Origin: Cacajao melanocephalus
Taxonomy: Eukaryota > Chordata > Mammalia > Primates > Pitheciidae
Length of the DNA stretch: 64,000 bases
Direction: 5' to 3'
Assembly: GCA_963573385.1 (NCBI GenBank)
Contig: CAUYLG010013677.1
Span: 1 to 64,000, forward strand
Shown here: positions 25,158-37,732 of the stretch, in pieces
How positions within the stretch are numbered: position 1 is the first letter of the stretch
Layout: each line of letters begins with the position of its first letter
Program-made: the position numbers and the translations under genes
Notes under the pieces: model-generated
Seen by the model: only the letters and a program-made list of their open reading frames with translations
The model's database searches: none
What the model was told of the DNA's origin: nothing

Positions 25158-26834
25158 TAAAATCTTTTCATGGACAATAAATATAGATATGCTACATTAT
25201 ACTAACTGTGTTCAGTTATTGAGGAATTTCTACAGACTCTTTAGCAACTCTTCAGATGTATGCATATACACAGCAACATGCACAATATTTTCATTTTTGA
25301 CTTATAGAATTTAACTCTCCTTTGTGACACACCTGTATATATCGTGAGTCTGCACTAAGGGTACATTTGACAGTGGGGAGTTGTCATTTCTTTATCTTTT
25401 TTTATGCCTAATAACTCACCCTCCATCCCCAATCACTGTATCAAGAAGAAAGGAGTAAGACGGTCTCACACAAAGCATTCAAATATCCCACCGTTTTGCA
25501 GTCATTACTAAGAGGCATATTCCCATGCGACAGCTCGATGACATTTAACCCTCTCTATTAGGATGGAAAGGAGAGGATGCCCATTTCCAGGAGGAGGGCT
25601 GTATGCTGATATGTGAAACCTATTAATTGATCTTTTAGACCCCATCTATTACTTTATATCATCTGCACTCTATTAAATCATTTCATTCCAGCTAGACAAC
25701 CAAGTAATACCTCCACAGAACCTCAGCATGCTCTGTTCTCCAGCCCCACCGCTACTGCTGGGTTGTCTTAAACTTTCTTAAATTAAAAGGCAAGAAAGCT
25801 TTCACTCCCAGAAGCCATTAGGTCTCCTGCTGCTTTTGAATGAAGCATCTCTGACCCATATCATAAATATATTAAGCAAAGAAACGTTAAAAATCCACTG
25901 AGGGAAACATGGTCAGCCATGAGTCATTTATGCCCTGGGGTGAAATCAGAAGTCATAAATTAAAGTAAATCAATTCCAATGGTGTATCAGAGGAGAGGAA
26001 AGACATGAAAATCCCAGGCTGCCTCATTACTAATATAGGATCTGTGCATGGTGACTAAATCTCCAAAGCTGTAGAAGTAAGTGGAGGGAGGAAGAGAAGC
26101 TGCTCTAAGAGGAATGGATAGGGATACTTTAGCCAGCAATGATTTTAGCACAATTATTGTGATTCATAACCAAATAGAGAAAAGTGAATTTTTGAAACCG
26201 CACTACTTGAGCTAACGCTAACTTCAAGCCCCCCTTGAAAACTAATTTCAAGCCCCCTGTTACATGTGCATATGACAGATGTGGGGTTGATTATCCATTC
26301 TGTGACTCTGCCATGCATGACCTAAGAAGCCCCCAAATTGAAAGGCCCTTATCCATTCCAATGCTCAGCTGCCATTCACCACTATTTCTTGGGTGAACTG
26401 ACTTATTCAATGACATAACAAAAATCTCTGGCTCCTGGACTCTTACATAGCCCTCCTGTCATTCAAAAGTTCTCTTATTAGTCATATTGACCAAAAAAAA
26501 AAAATACACATGCTATGAGTACATTTAGTTATTAGCTATTAATCGAAATGGGACCCCTGGTCCTGCCCAACTCCTTATACTTCTGTTTTACATTCTTTCA
26601 AAAAATTTTTAATAATAAAGGCAATTAATCAAGTGTAAAATAAATGCAACCATGTCTTTTAGATGTTTTCCATGTAAAGCAATTCACGAATCAGACAAAA
26701 TACTCTATGGGATTAAGTTTCCAGATGAAATCTGATGAGAAGTATTCAAATCTACACATCTGGGAATATCAGTGAATTCCAGGTGGACAAAGGCTGCAGT
26801 TGAAGTTTCAGCCTCTTAGGCTGTTTCACTGGTT
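25158..26834. other. Unique sequence, nothing recognised
   Basis: No repeat family or exon-like segment is visible. A short local near-duplication of TTCAAGCCCCC occurs at about 26222-26262. Confidence 0.55.
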
Positions 26835-26915
26835 GAAACAGTGTCTGAGTTGTTTACCACTGTATCCCCAGCACCAAGCACAGTGACATGGAGTATTTAC
26901 CAAATATGTAGTATG
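26835..26915 (+). mobile_element. L2 LINE 3' fragment
   Basis: The block GTTGTTTACCACTGTATCCC followed by CAGCACCAAGCACAGTGACA is the L2 3' terminal core. It is cut off before the AATAAAT terminus. Confidence 0.6.
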
Positions 26916-26918
26916 TAG

Positions 26919-26965
26919 AAGAGAGGAAGGAAGGGAGGGAGGGGAGGAGGGAAAAAAAGAGAGTG
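26919..26965. repeat. GGGA/GGAA purine tract
   Basis: A pure purine run with several GGGAGG units and four or more G-triplets lies on the plus strand. It could form a G-quadruplex, though I have no evidence that it does. Confidence 0.85.
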
Positions 26966-27030
26966 ATTGGAGGAGGGTAGGACAGAGTGGAGCAAACCAC
27001 ATGACTTTATCTTTAAAAATAACTACTTGA

Positions 27031-27326
<296 letters not shown>

Positions 27327-27339
27327 AAAAACTACTTGA

Positions 27340-28762
27340 TTCTTTTGCTGAAAAATGATTCATAATTATTAGAAAAATTTGAGTCATGCAGAAAAATACA
27401 AAGAGGAGAAAAAAGAACACCCCAAAGCTTGTCACAAAGTATCATTAGCATTATATGAACCAATTTTCAGCCATTTTCTATGAACATATACAAACAAAAG
27501 CACCAACACACTTATATCATCGTCTTACAAACCTGAATCATACAGTGCATTCTATCACTTTGATTTAAGCTAGCCCAAATGAGCCTCCCTCCCCAGCAGT
27601 CAGTTTTCTGATCTTGGTGACTAAAATTGAACATATTGAAACGTAATGACTGTGGCTCTGCCACTGGGCCTCTCAGGTGTGGCTGGTGTGGGTGGCAGCT
27701 ATCACTGCTCCTGGGCAACAGGCTAACACCAGACTAAGAGACACTGCCTTGATCAATTTGACCATTTCAGTAACAAATGAATCATTAGACCGGCATTAAT
27801 GTCACTAACAGGACAAAACACAAATAGAGCCAAACCAGACTTATGTTATCAGACTAAAACAGCTGACATAATATCAGTTTTCCATCTACTTTTATATAAA
27901 TTGATGACAAATAAAAATAGCTATCAGTGTGCCTTCACAATTGAGCACCAATTACTCCTCTGGGATCTCCACTTTAGATCACAAAGCTAGTATCTTTTGA
28001 TATCTTTTAAGGCAAGTTTGGACTATCTGGAGATGATAATTGAGTCTGAGATGAGGACGTGATCTGGACATGCTGAGAGTATTCATCCTCTCTTCCAGAT
28101 CTGCCTTCCAGCAAAAATATTTCGCTGGTCCACCATCCCTGAGGTATATCACACATGGCAGAAGAGACTCTGCCCCATGTGGAGAGGACTGCAGTTGTCC
28201 AGTGCAGGCTAAGATTAGTTGAGTAATTCTAATTCCAGGCTTCAATAAGTAGAAGCTCACACCTAAGTTATTTTCATACAGCCATATCAAGAACAAAACC
28301 AACATTTTGATCTTCACCAGACTCCTTTCTTGATTGGATTAAAACTTGAGAAGGGAAATGGTATAATTTATTAGCTCTTCCCACACTAAAATCCTATAAT
28401 ATACATCAAACTCTTATTCCATAACTGCTTTGGTCTGTTTCAATACATAATCTACAGAATAGATTGGGTAGTAGATTAGGAAATCAATTCACATATATCA
28501 ATTCATGCTTACACATATATATATGTGCATTAAGTATATGAAGATATGTCTATAATCATCTGTTGTCATTTGTACTTTATCAATTTTAGTGAAATATTAT
28601 CACTTTCTAAGAATGCAGCAATGTTTTTTTCCTACCACAGAACTTGAAGTTAGAAGATGCTATACATATATAGAGAGACAAATAGCTATACATAGGAATT
28701 TCTGTTCTTCAAACCTCCTTTCAAAACATTGGTATTATACATGAATATAAGAAGTTTCTAAA
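27340..28762. other. Unique to old-repeat sequence
   Basis: The first 200 bases (GAAAAATACAAAGAGGAG, then TCATTAGCATTATATGAACC) vaguely resemble an old LINE 3' region. The remainder shows nothing recognisable, apart from a short ATATATAT run near 28513. Confidence 0.45.
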
Positions 28763-28967
28763 TCAAGGATCAGCAAAGTATAGCCCACAGACCAAATCCA
28801 GGCTTTTACTTATTTTTGTATAAATAGAGAGCTAAAATGATGGGTTTTATATTTCTTAAATATTAGAAAAACAAAAATTATGCAACAAAGACCATATGTG
28901 GCCATAAAACCTAAAATATTTACTATCTGGTTTTTTCACTTAAAAAGAAAGCTTGCCAAATCCTGTT
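28763..28967. mobile_element. hAT fossil, MER1-like
   Basis: It shares order and text with the element at 7266-7488: ATCAGCAAAGTATAGCCCAC, AGACCAAATCCAGGC, CATATGTGGCCATAAAACC, TAAAATATTTACTATCTGG and GCTTGCCAAATCCTG. The middle is AT-rich and decayed. Confidence 0.7.
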
Positions 28968-30124
28968 CTACACCAACTCTTGCAAATCTTGGTTTGTTAA
29001 TATACTTCTTGTTCTATACACCCTCAAATTTAACCATTCCTGCTCCTACAATCTACCCCAGAGATAAATTATAGTATTTCTCATGTATCTTCTAAAATCA
29101 ACTGTTCCATACAGCTAGAGGCAAGCAGAAAATAAATATAAATATTCCCATAAATACAGTCCTTTCAACTTTTTCTATGGAAACAAGTATAAAGCCATTA
29201 GTAATGCTGAATTCAAATATCTCTGAGAAAAATAATATACCATAGAGCAGTTTGGTCAAGGTGACCAGCAACCCTCCCTAACAGATGTAAAAACTCCAAA
29301 GAATACTTTATTGCAATAGGATTTTTGTGCAAAATAATTTAGTGTGAGGGCCACCAGCTCCTTACACAAAATAAAGGCTGAACGAATAATCATGGTCTCA
29401 ATTAGACAACTACAGACCTAAGTGTCTGCAGTTAAAAATAATACTGAGGTGACTTGGCATGTGTTTCTATTATAAGTTCACACAAAAAGACTTTTTAAAA
29501 AAATTGTTCTGTATCTTTTGACCTTGTTGCAGAAGTTTTTAAACCTTTTGTCCCTGCCCTCTTGAACTAGCCCATATCCAACATTTGTACTCATACTGAA
29601 CTCAGACAATCATAGCTCTTCCAAAAATATATTCAATAGAAGTAGCTTCCCTTAAGGCACTGCCTGACTTGTGTCTTTATCCTTTGACAAGAAAAACAAG
29701 AAAGAGTTGCCGCTCAAATTTAGGCAATGTTTGTGGTGATAGCTAAGGGGTTTTATCTCTACCCTAAACCCAGAAGATCCTCTCAATCCTTTCTTGCAGC
29801 ATCATGTAACACATTATTCTTCAGAATTCCCAAGAATGGAAGAGTCTGCATATAAACAGACTCCAGAGGCCAATTATTGATGGTAACAAATGATATTTGC
29901 ATAGCAGGTATTAAATTCATGTTTGTAACTCAGATGTTAACAATATGGCATTTTTATTTTTGATAACTTAAAATTCCTGTTTCAACTTCCCATTCTGAAG
30001 GACGGGAGACAATATCATCTTAATGACCTCTTTCCCAAGGTGACCCATGATTTCAGGAGTGGGACACGTACATCTGCCAAGGGGGCCAGAAGGAGGGTCT
30101 GTCACGATTGGAGCGGCTGAGAGG
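28968..30124. other. Unique sequence, nothing recognised
   Basis: AT-rich DNA without identifiable repeat, exon or RNA signal. Confidence 0.55.
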
Positions 30125-30375
30125 AGCAAGTCGTTAAGAGCATAGATATAGATCCAGATTGTCTGGGCTTCATTCCTGGCTCTTCCAGTCACTAGCTATG
30201 AGACCATGGGTGAGTCACTTAACCTTCCGTGCCTCAGTTTTCTCATGTGAACTGGGTTATCACCTATGTCACAGGGTTATCATGTGGATTAGGCAAGTTA
30301 ACATTCACAAAGCACTTGGACAGACTTTAGTGCTTGGTAAGCATTGTAGAAGTATTTGTTAAATAAATAATAAAT
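30125..30375 (+). mobile_element. MIR SINE, nearly full length
   Basis: The order GTTAAGAGCATAGATATAGA, TGGGCTTCATTCCTGGCTC, CCTCAGTTTTCTCATGTG, CAGGGTTATCATGTGGATTA and TGTTAAATAAATAATAAAT matches MIR from its tRNA-related part to its 3' end. It is the best-preserved MIR in the window. Confidence 0.92.
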
Positions 30376-31032
30376 ACCTTCCTGTTGTGAAGGCATCTGC
30401 TGAAGCCCCTATCTGGCCCTGACTCAGTCTGTCATCCAAGCATGAGCTATCCCTCACACCTGTCCAAACAGCCCCGTCGGTCTAGTCAGTCTCTCTGCTC
30501 CTACTCCTTCTTGAGAGCAAGGAAATCATCCAACTACTTCCACGTGCAGTAAGCATGGAGGAAACGTCTGGGAGGCTGTATTCACACCCAACACATTAAT
30601 GCGAGTCTTATAATTATATAAACATATCCAGCATGGGGCAATTATTCCAGCTATAACTCCCCCAGGTCTTCCAAGAATGCCAGTGTTTTTCTGTTTCACA
30701 AGAAAAAAAAAAAATACCATGCAAATGTGAAACCAGAATTCAAAATTTACTGTCTCTAAAATCAGACAGAAAGAAAAACAAACTCATTCATTCAAACACT
30801 TGAGATCTTCCTGTCTTCCACAAAGAAATGCCATTTCGGTCAAAAAATGGTTTGACTCCATCCCAAAAAACCCTCAAGGTAAAACACTGTAACTTAGATG
30901 CTTCTAATTAGACAAACTTCAAAGAGACACTGGCTGAGAAAAATCCCAAAGTATATTTCCAAACTGTGGAAGCAGGTTTAGAAACTAATAATATTTTACA
31001 TTAATATGAAATACATGGTCTTCTATCTCTGA
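30376..31032. other. Unique sequence, nothing recognised
   Basis: No repeat or coding signal is visible; an A-run lies at 30702-30714. Confidence 0.55.
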
Positions 31033-31388
31033 GCTGTCCAATATTGTACAATCAACAGCCACATGTGGCTACTGAGTACTTCAAACATGGAAAGACCAAA
31101 TTAAGATGTGCTGTAAGTATACAATAAATACTTACAGACTCTCAGATCCAGAGACTTAGTATTAAAAAAAAAGTAAAATATCTTAATCTTTTTATATTGA
31201 TTACATGTTGAAATGATAATGTTTGGGATATATCGGAATAAACAAAAATTTAACTGATATTAATTTCACCATTTTTATTTTTTAAACAAAGCTACTAGAA
31301 AATTTAAATTTTAAATGAAGCCACTAGAAAATTTAAAATTACATATGTGACTCACATTATATTTTATTGTAAAGCACTGATCTAGATA
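31033..31388 (+). mobile_element. hAT-type DNA transposon fossil
   Basis: It contains GAGCTGTCCAATATTGTAC and AGCCACATGTGGCTACTGAG, the signature of a non-autonomous hAT family with GTCCAATA and GCCACATGTGGC motifs. The 3' half holds a near-tandem pair CTACTAGAAAATTTAAA and CCACTAGAAAATTTAAA. Subfamily not assigned. Confidence 0.65.
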
Positions 31389-32756
31389 ATATAGGACCAA
31401 CCCTCTGAGGTAATTCAGAGTAATCATATATCTAAATAATAAATCTGTCAATTGATCAATATTTTCTTATCTTAAAAAAGAGAAAAGTATATATTCTTTG
31501 CTGTTTTCTCACTGTAAGAGGGGCTAAACTTGAACTATTTGTTTCTTTGAGTAGGCTAGGACATGCTAATACTTAGTGTTTTGTTTTTTGTTTTTTTCTT
31601 TGATTTTTTAAAATTATTTTATTCCATTGTGAGTTCATGTAGTCACTTACTCTAAAAATTAAGAGTAGTGACTTTTAGTAATTTTTATTATCAACTGTAT
31701 CCGAAGCTTGTTCATCTCTATTCATTGATATTCCAACAGACTTTGGAATTCATAATAGATTAAAAACCTAGAAACACTATGACTAGAATCAATAGCTTCA
31801 GTTTGACAATAACCAAGAGGTAAAAGTTTTTTGAGAATCACATTTCATATGTCTGGTCCTGGAGTATCCCAAGAAATAGTTCTATGGTTATTCTGTTGCC
31901 TGTACTCCAAAACCAGTGAAGCCCACAATAGGCTAACAATTCTTTAGTTGTTTTATTTTGTCAGTGGAACTTCCTGTTCCATTCCTCTTCGCAGGCATTA
32001 CAAGCTTTTCCTAACTCTGCAGATTCGTCTTCACCAAATCCTCTGTCAGTGCCCCCCTCTCCTACCAGCCTGTTGGATATCTCCTCCCGGGTCTTTCCTC
32101 CACAAAACTTACCCACATTCCACTTGTAGTATGACTCAATCTAAGTTGGATTCACCTTTTACTATTCTTTCAATGATCTGTCCAATGATGGCCAGTAAAA
32201 TCAGTTCACTCTTCCCCAAGGTCTCTCTTTTCTTTTGTTAACAGAATCCCTTCAGTCCAGATGCTTCTGAGACCTATTATGTACTTTAGAGTAGGAAAGA
32301 AAGAGCTTTTGGCTCTTCCTTGTAAGAGCAGAAATCATAAAGACAATTAAATCTCAGAAAACTGAATCAGCAGTCTTTTGTAAGTAGGCCTCTAATTTGA
32401 GAAGGTGTAGCTAAATTACATGCTAATATAATTGCCAATACATGTCAATATGTATTGTGGGCTCAAGTGGTCTTAGAACAAATAGAAGTAGGACATACTT
32501 CATTATCATTATTGCATCAGCAGATCCCTCAGTGGAAAGTTATTCACTTTGGCCCTCAGAGGTGTCCATAAGCCTTGCAAGAGCCATTGATCTGTAGCTT
32601 TAGTTAGGCACAGAGGGTTATCAAAGAGAAATCCAGTTCTCAAAAGAAAAAACTAAGTTGTTAAATTTTTCCTCCTATTAAACTAAACCACTACACTCCT
32701 TGGGTTACATGCATGTGGATATGCCATCAGGCATACACTTAGCACTTAGTCAATGT
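31389..32756. other. Unique AT-rich sequence
   Basis: No identifiable repeat. A T-rich stretch lies at 31578-31625. A 97-codon plus-strand frame at 31948-32241 has no recognisable motif. Confidence 0.5.
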
Positions 32757-32830
32757 ATTGGTTCTACGATATATATATATATATATATATATCTCCTATT
32801 GGTTCTATTTCTCCAAAGAACCCTGTAGTC
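32757..32830 (+). mobile_element. MLT2 LTR 3' tip with (TA)n
   Basis: A run of about 12 AT dinucleotides at 32769-32792 is followed by CTCCTATTGGTTCTATTTCTC and AAAGAACCCTGTAG, the MLT2 3' terminus. The rest of the LTR is absent. Confidence 0.65.
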
Positions 32831-33577
32831 AAAGGAAAGAGACATAAGGAGACAGTTTCCAAAAGTGTTATCTCCAAAGAATAAACCCTAGTCTCTTGGC
32901 ACATCTGTGCTGCTTCTTCAGTAAAGCACACAAAGTTTAAAAAATGCCTCATTCTGCAAAATGTGACTCAGAAGTATATTTGTGCAGAAGCTTAGTGAAT
33001 CTCAGTCATTCTTAAATTCTATCATGCACTTTGGGAAAAGGGAGGGCAATTTCTCACTGTTCCCGGTGAGAAAAGGACATTATTTTATTAAAATAAGAAA
33101 ACTGGCTAGGAATTTGCAGTGAGAGTATGTCTCATACTTTGTTAATTCACAAGCCCTGAAGTGTTTTAGCAATCCAACACAAGTATAGGGAGTCCTTCAG
33201 GGAGATGTGTGTTCTTTTTTGTGGAATTCATGCCTTTCTAGCACCCGAAAGCCATGATCAGATTTTTTTCAAGTTCTATGTTGCTTTTAGGAAACAGACA
33301 TCCTAAAAATAGATGAATGAGGACTGGCTTGAGTTTGAAAGAGCAACTTTGTGTCTATACTTATAAAGGCCCAAGCTGAGCTAGAGAACAGTACTAGAAA
33401 CTTTTCAATAAAGCTAAAAAAGGAAGTACAAATATCTCCAGGCGAGAACAAGGTTTAAAAAAGAAGTTAAAAAAAAAAAGAAAGAAAAAATCCAGAAAGA
33501 CTGAGACAAGGGTAAGTTTCTTTGGACAGCAGCATAAAGTCTTCTTAGACGGTACTTGTCATCTAAGGACATTTTAC
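32831..33577. other. Unique sequence flanking the candidate exon
   Basis: No repeat is recognised. An A-rich tract with AAAGAAAG units lies at 33455-33490. If the exon at 33578-33655 is real, this would be its downstream intron on the minus strand. Confidence 0.45.
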
Positions 33578-33655
33578 CTTTAGTTTTCCTGCTTCTTCAT
33601 TGTGTCTTTCTCTTGCAATTTGCTGTCCATCGTGATTAACCAGAAAGAGCCGAAC
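33578..33655 (-). CDS. Candidate protein-coding exon, unrecognised gene
   Basis: On the minus strand a 78-nt segment is preceded by an acceptor-like TTCTTCTGGTTCCAG and followed by the donor-like AAG/GTAAAATG. It is exactly 26 codons, fully open in one frame, starting VRLFLVNHDGQ and ending EEAGKLK, a mixed hydrophobic then charged composition typical of folded protein. I do not recognise the protein. An open frame this short is expected by chance in about a quarter of random cases, so the call rests on the two splice sites plus composition. The acceptor lies only about 30 bp from the edge of an MLT1 LTR. No neighbouring exon was found in the window. Confidence 0.3.
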
Positions 33656-33687
33656 CTGGAACCAGAAGAACACCTGATTACTATGAC

Positions 33688-34091
33688 TGTTGTGTGCTGA
33701 AATGCGTCCCTCTCAAAAAATTGTATGTTAAAACCTAACCCCACGTACCTTAGAATGTGACTGTATTTGGATATAAGATTATTAAGAGGCGAGGCAACAA
33801 AGTTAAAACTAGGCCTTTAGAACGGATCCTAATCAAATCCAACTGGTGTTCTTACCAAAAAAAAGACATTTGGACACAGGGAGGCACCCCCAGAGATAAA
33901 AGAGACTGTGTGGGGACACTGCAGAAAGACAGCCCTCTGCAAGCCAAAGGGTGAGGCCTTGGAAAAACCAGACCTGCCAACACCTTTGTCTTGGACTTCT
34001 AGCCTCCAGAACTGTGAAAACACGTTTCTGTTGTTGTTTAAGCCCACAGGCTGTGGTGTTTTGTTATGGCTAGCCCTGTAAAACTAACCCA
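33688..34091 (+). mobile_element. MLT1 LTR
   Basis: The LTR begins TGTTGTGTGCTGAAATG, carries GAATGTGACTGTATTTGGA, CTTGGACTTCTAGCCTCCAG and TTTCTGTTGTTGTTTAAGCC, and ends AAACTAACCCA. It lies directly upstream (minus-strand sense) of the candidate exon. Confidence 0.9.
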
Positions 34092-35075
34092 ATTACCCTG
34101 TCCTGGTTACCTAATTAGCTTGTTTTCTCGCCTGTAAAACAGAAACAAACCCTGCCTACACAGAGTTGTTGAGGTAAATTGTGATATTTCTGGAAACTAC
34201 AAAGGGTTTTACGAATTTAGTCACTAAGATAGTTGATTATGAAAAATGTTTCCCTTTTATATCTGAGCTAGATATGATGGCAGGGAGCACTGAGTGTCCC
34301 CTGTTGCCACTAAGAGTCAGAGGTTGCTAGCTGCTACACTACAAAGCTCTGGATCCCCAAGTCCCTCATTTGTTTGTGTTTATTGCCTCAAGTTGTTGAC
34401 AGTTGAAGACGAGGAAAGATAAACATTAAGTATGAGTAAGAGAAAATATTCTCTCATCCATTCTATTTTCCATAACTCTAAAAGTAATGACAAGTATTCT
34501 GGGTTGGGAAAAAAAAAACCTCAATATTTATTCTTGTTCGCCAGCTAAAAATGAGGAAAGAAAAGTTGAAAACATTGACATTCAGAAAATGAGTTGAGAA
34601 GAAACAGAAGCAAGGAATTTTAATTACAGCTCTATAATGCACTGAGGAAATAACTATAAAAATGAAAAGTATTCCCCCAAAAAGTTGAAATGGAAATAAT
34701 TGAAATGTATTTGAATTCAATTTAAAGGGCTATAGAGGGCAGCACACTTAAATAGGGTATAGCAAAAAAAACAATAAAAACGATTCTAAAAATATAAGCA
34801 GCCTTTTAGGAAATACTGAAATACTTATTAAAAAATAAGTAGACATTACAAAAATAGGTACATGTGTGAAGCTAAACACTATATTTCAAATTAAAATGCC
34901 CTTTTAGTTCTCAGATGTCTCAGAAATGAACTCATGAGAACTAAAATTCTGAAATACTAAAATGTTTTCCTGAAATAGAAAAAAAGGCAAAGATTAAAAG
35001 AACATCCATCTTATAACAGATGATTAGGCATGTGTCTTGATTTTTGGAATCTTCTAATTTTCTTCTATTATCGTG
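34092..35075. other. Unique AT-rich sequence
   Basis: No repeat or exon-like signal recognised. Confidence 0.55.
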
Positions 35076-35194
35076 GTTTGCAAACTTTAGTGTGCATTAG
35101 AATTACCTGAAGGCTGCTAACCACAAATTGCTAGGCCCCATTCCCAGGTTTTCTGATTCCTGAGGTCTGGAATCAAGCTCAAGAATTTGCATTT

Positions 35195-35330
35195 CTGCCT
35201 CAGCAGAGTGGCTCACGCCTGTAATCCCAGTGCTTTGGAAGGCCGAGGTGGGATGATTGAGGCCAGTTCAAGACCAACCTGGGTAACAAAAAAAGACTCC
35301 CTCTCTACAAACAAACAACAACAAGAGTTT
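35195..35330 (+). mobile_element. Alu left-monomer piece
   Basis: A single Alu arm starts at AGAGTGGCTCACGCCTG, continues to ACCAACCTGGGTAAC, and ends in an AAACAAACAACAACAAG tail. No right arm follows on this strand; it is either a free left monomer or a truncated Alu. Confidence 0.85.
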
Positions 35331-35637
<307 letters not shown>

Positions 35638-35715
35638 AAGAATTTGTATTTCTAACAAGTTTTAAGGTAATGCTGAGGCTGCTGGTCTGAAAAGACTTTG
35701 AGAACCAATACACTA

Positions 35716-36797
35716 TGACAAAGATCACGTTGGAGCTCCAGTTGAACACAATTGACTGACTATATTAATTTATTTGCACAAAATACTTCTGAGTATTTGC
35801 ATTTATCTCAACTCTCTTCCATAATATAGCAAGTTTCAGGAGATGGAAAATAAATCAATAAGAGGCAAGTGACCTAAAAAAAAAACCAGAAAGCTAAGTG
35901 CCATTTGGGGACAGGAGGTATCAAACAGCAATATGCAAATGCTCAAGAATTGCAGGTATCAGATATCTTTAAGAAAATACTAAGGCATAAAACTGAAAGT
36001 AGGAGAATTGGTTCAAAGTCTTTAAAAGAAACTGAGCCCCTGATCTCCTGCTATGCCCTAGCAGAAAACCCCATTTACTATTTGAAGAGATTAAACCATG
36101 AAAGATTTGGTAGAGGGAACCTGGAAAAGCTTAGAAAGTGCTTTTACGAAAAAGAACAGACAAGAAAAGTATGGGTCTCACCTTTCCCTCCACCCTACCC
36201 TGCTCCCCTGGCCTCTTCCCTTGAGCCTCTCCCAAAATGCTAACTAGCAAGTAGAAAATTAGAAGCTTCCTCTTTGGTGGAACTAATCAAGCCAAGAGAA
36301 AAGACACATAGACACTGACATTAGGGATTCCCCCATAAAATGATGGGATTACTATCCAGTCAGCCTACACCGAAGGCCATCAAATACGTCCCATGTGCTT
36401 ACAAAGGGTTTCCAATCAGTATTGTAGTGTCTCACTCATAAATAAGAATTTTAACCAACAGTGATCAGATTAGAAATACTCATCTAACATGATGACTGTC
36501 AGGTTCCAGCCTAAGCTGGAGTCTGAGGGGAGCTGGTGGATGGGTGGTGGGTAGCTGAAAGAACATTCAAGGGATTGTAGGCAGTGGGATATGGTTTGAT
36601 TCTCTCCCTCCATCAGTCTTTGTCTCAGCTGCCTGCTCCAGCCACAACTGCTCTGGGTGCCAGCTCCACAGCTCCTGCTGCCCCCACACCAGCAACTGCA
36701 CTCCCTGGTGCACTCACCACTTTCTGGCTCCCCATTGTCTGCCTGCAAGGCAGCTGGCTCCCTCTCTCAGACTTAGCAGTGTGTTATATTACTGGCT
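35716..36797. other. Unique sequence, nothing recognised
   Basis: A 112-codon frame at 35905-36243 (plus) and a 92-codon frame at 36470-36748 (minus) overlap no known motif, and flanking splice sites are poor. No repeat is recognised. Confidence 0.45.
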
Positions 36798-36886
36798 CTG
36801 AGCCATTATTGTATATGTATTTTTTATTTCATAAAAAATAATGAAATCATGTCCTTTGCAGCAATACATATACAATAATGGCTCAG
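36798..36886. repeat. Perfect 24-bp inverted repeat with an L1-derived loop
   Basis: Bases 36798-36821 and 36863-36886 are exact reverse complements, separated by 41 bases. From 36830 to 36866 the sequence is identical to 38184-38220 of the L1 fragment about 1.35 kb downstream, which covers most of the loop. The layout fits a local template-switch or break-induced repair event better than any transposon. Confidence 0.85.
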
Positions 36887-37359
36887 GGCCAGGTGATGAG
36901 CCCACCCATAATATGGTTACACAACTGTGATTATATAATGCACAGGACTGTGCACCTGCACTCCAATCCTGCTGTGTCATGCTGCACCAGATGTTTACGT
37001 CAGCCTACTCTTGACTGAAGCACATCCATTTTCCTTACAAAGGCAGAGTATGAAAAAACCAATGGGATGAAAGAACTTAGAGGAAACAAAGTTAATAGAG
37101 GCAAAAACCAAAACAATAAGCAAACAACTGTAAATAATGTGTTCAAAGAAAAGAGAAAACATCTCATTCATGGAAAAAGAAAAGCATGCTATTTTAATTT
37201 TTTTAAAGATACAGTATGTGAACAACAAGAAATATTAAATCATGCCAACAGAAATGAAAGATAAAGCTGAGGAAACGCCCAAGTAGGAAACAAACCAATA
37301 AAAACCAAGAAAAGTGTAGAAGCAGAGCAAAAAGAGGTGGGAAGATTCCTTTAAAACAG
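36887..37359. other. Unique sequence
   Basis: No repeat or coding signal recognised. Confidence 0.5.
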
Positions 37360-37592
37360 CAGTGCTCAACTAGGGAGTGATTTTTACATCCCAGAGGTCA
37401 TTTAGCAATTACTAAAGACATTTTTGGTTGTCACAACTCAAGATGTGGAGTCGAGGGATAAATAACTACTACTGTCCTCTAGTGAGTAGGGGCCAGGAGT
37501 GCTGCTAAACATCCTACAATGCACAGGGCAGTACCCCACAACGAAGAAATTATCTGGCCAAAAATGGCAAGAATACCAAGGATTAGAAATCT
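37360..37592 (+). mobile_element. MER20 hAT fossil
   Basis: The order CAGTGCTCAACTAGGG, AAGACATTTTTGGTTGTCAC, GCTGCTAAACATCCTACAAT, GCACAGGGCAGTACCCC and AAGAAATTATCTGGCC matches full MER20 in sense orientation. Confidence 0.93.
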
Positions 37593-37732
37593 CACCATAA
37601 GATAATGCAGCCACCTAAATGTGAATTTCCCCACTTCCTGAAAATATCCGCAAATGAACAAGGAGAATAAATAAAATTGCTTATAATACAAACCAACAAC
37701 ATAAATAGTAGTATAAGAAATACTACGAGCCT

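Noticed and set aside
26222..26262. Near-duplicate TTCAAGCCCCC text
   Set aside because: Too short and imperfect to separate from chance.
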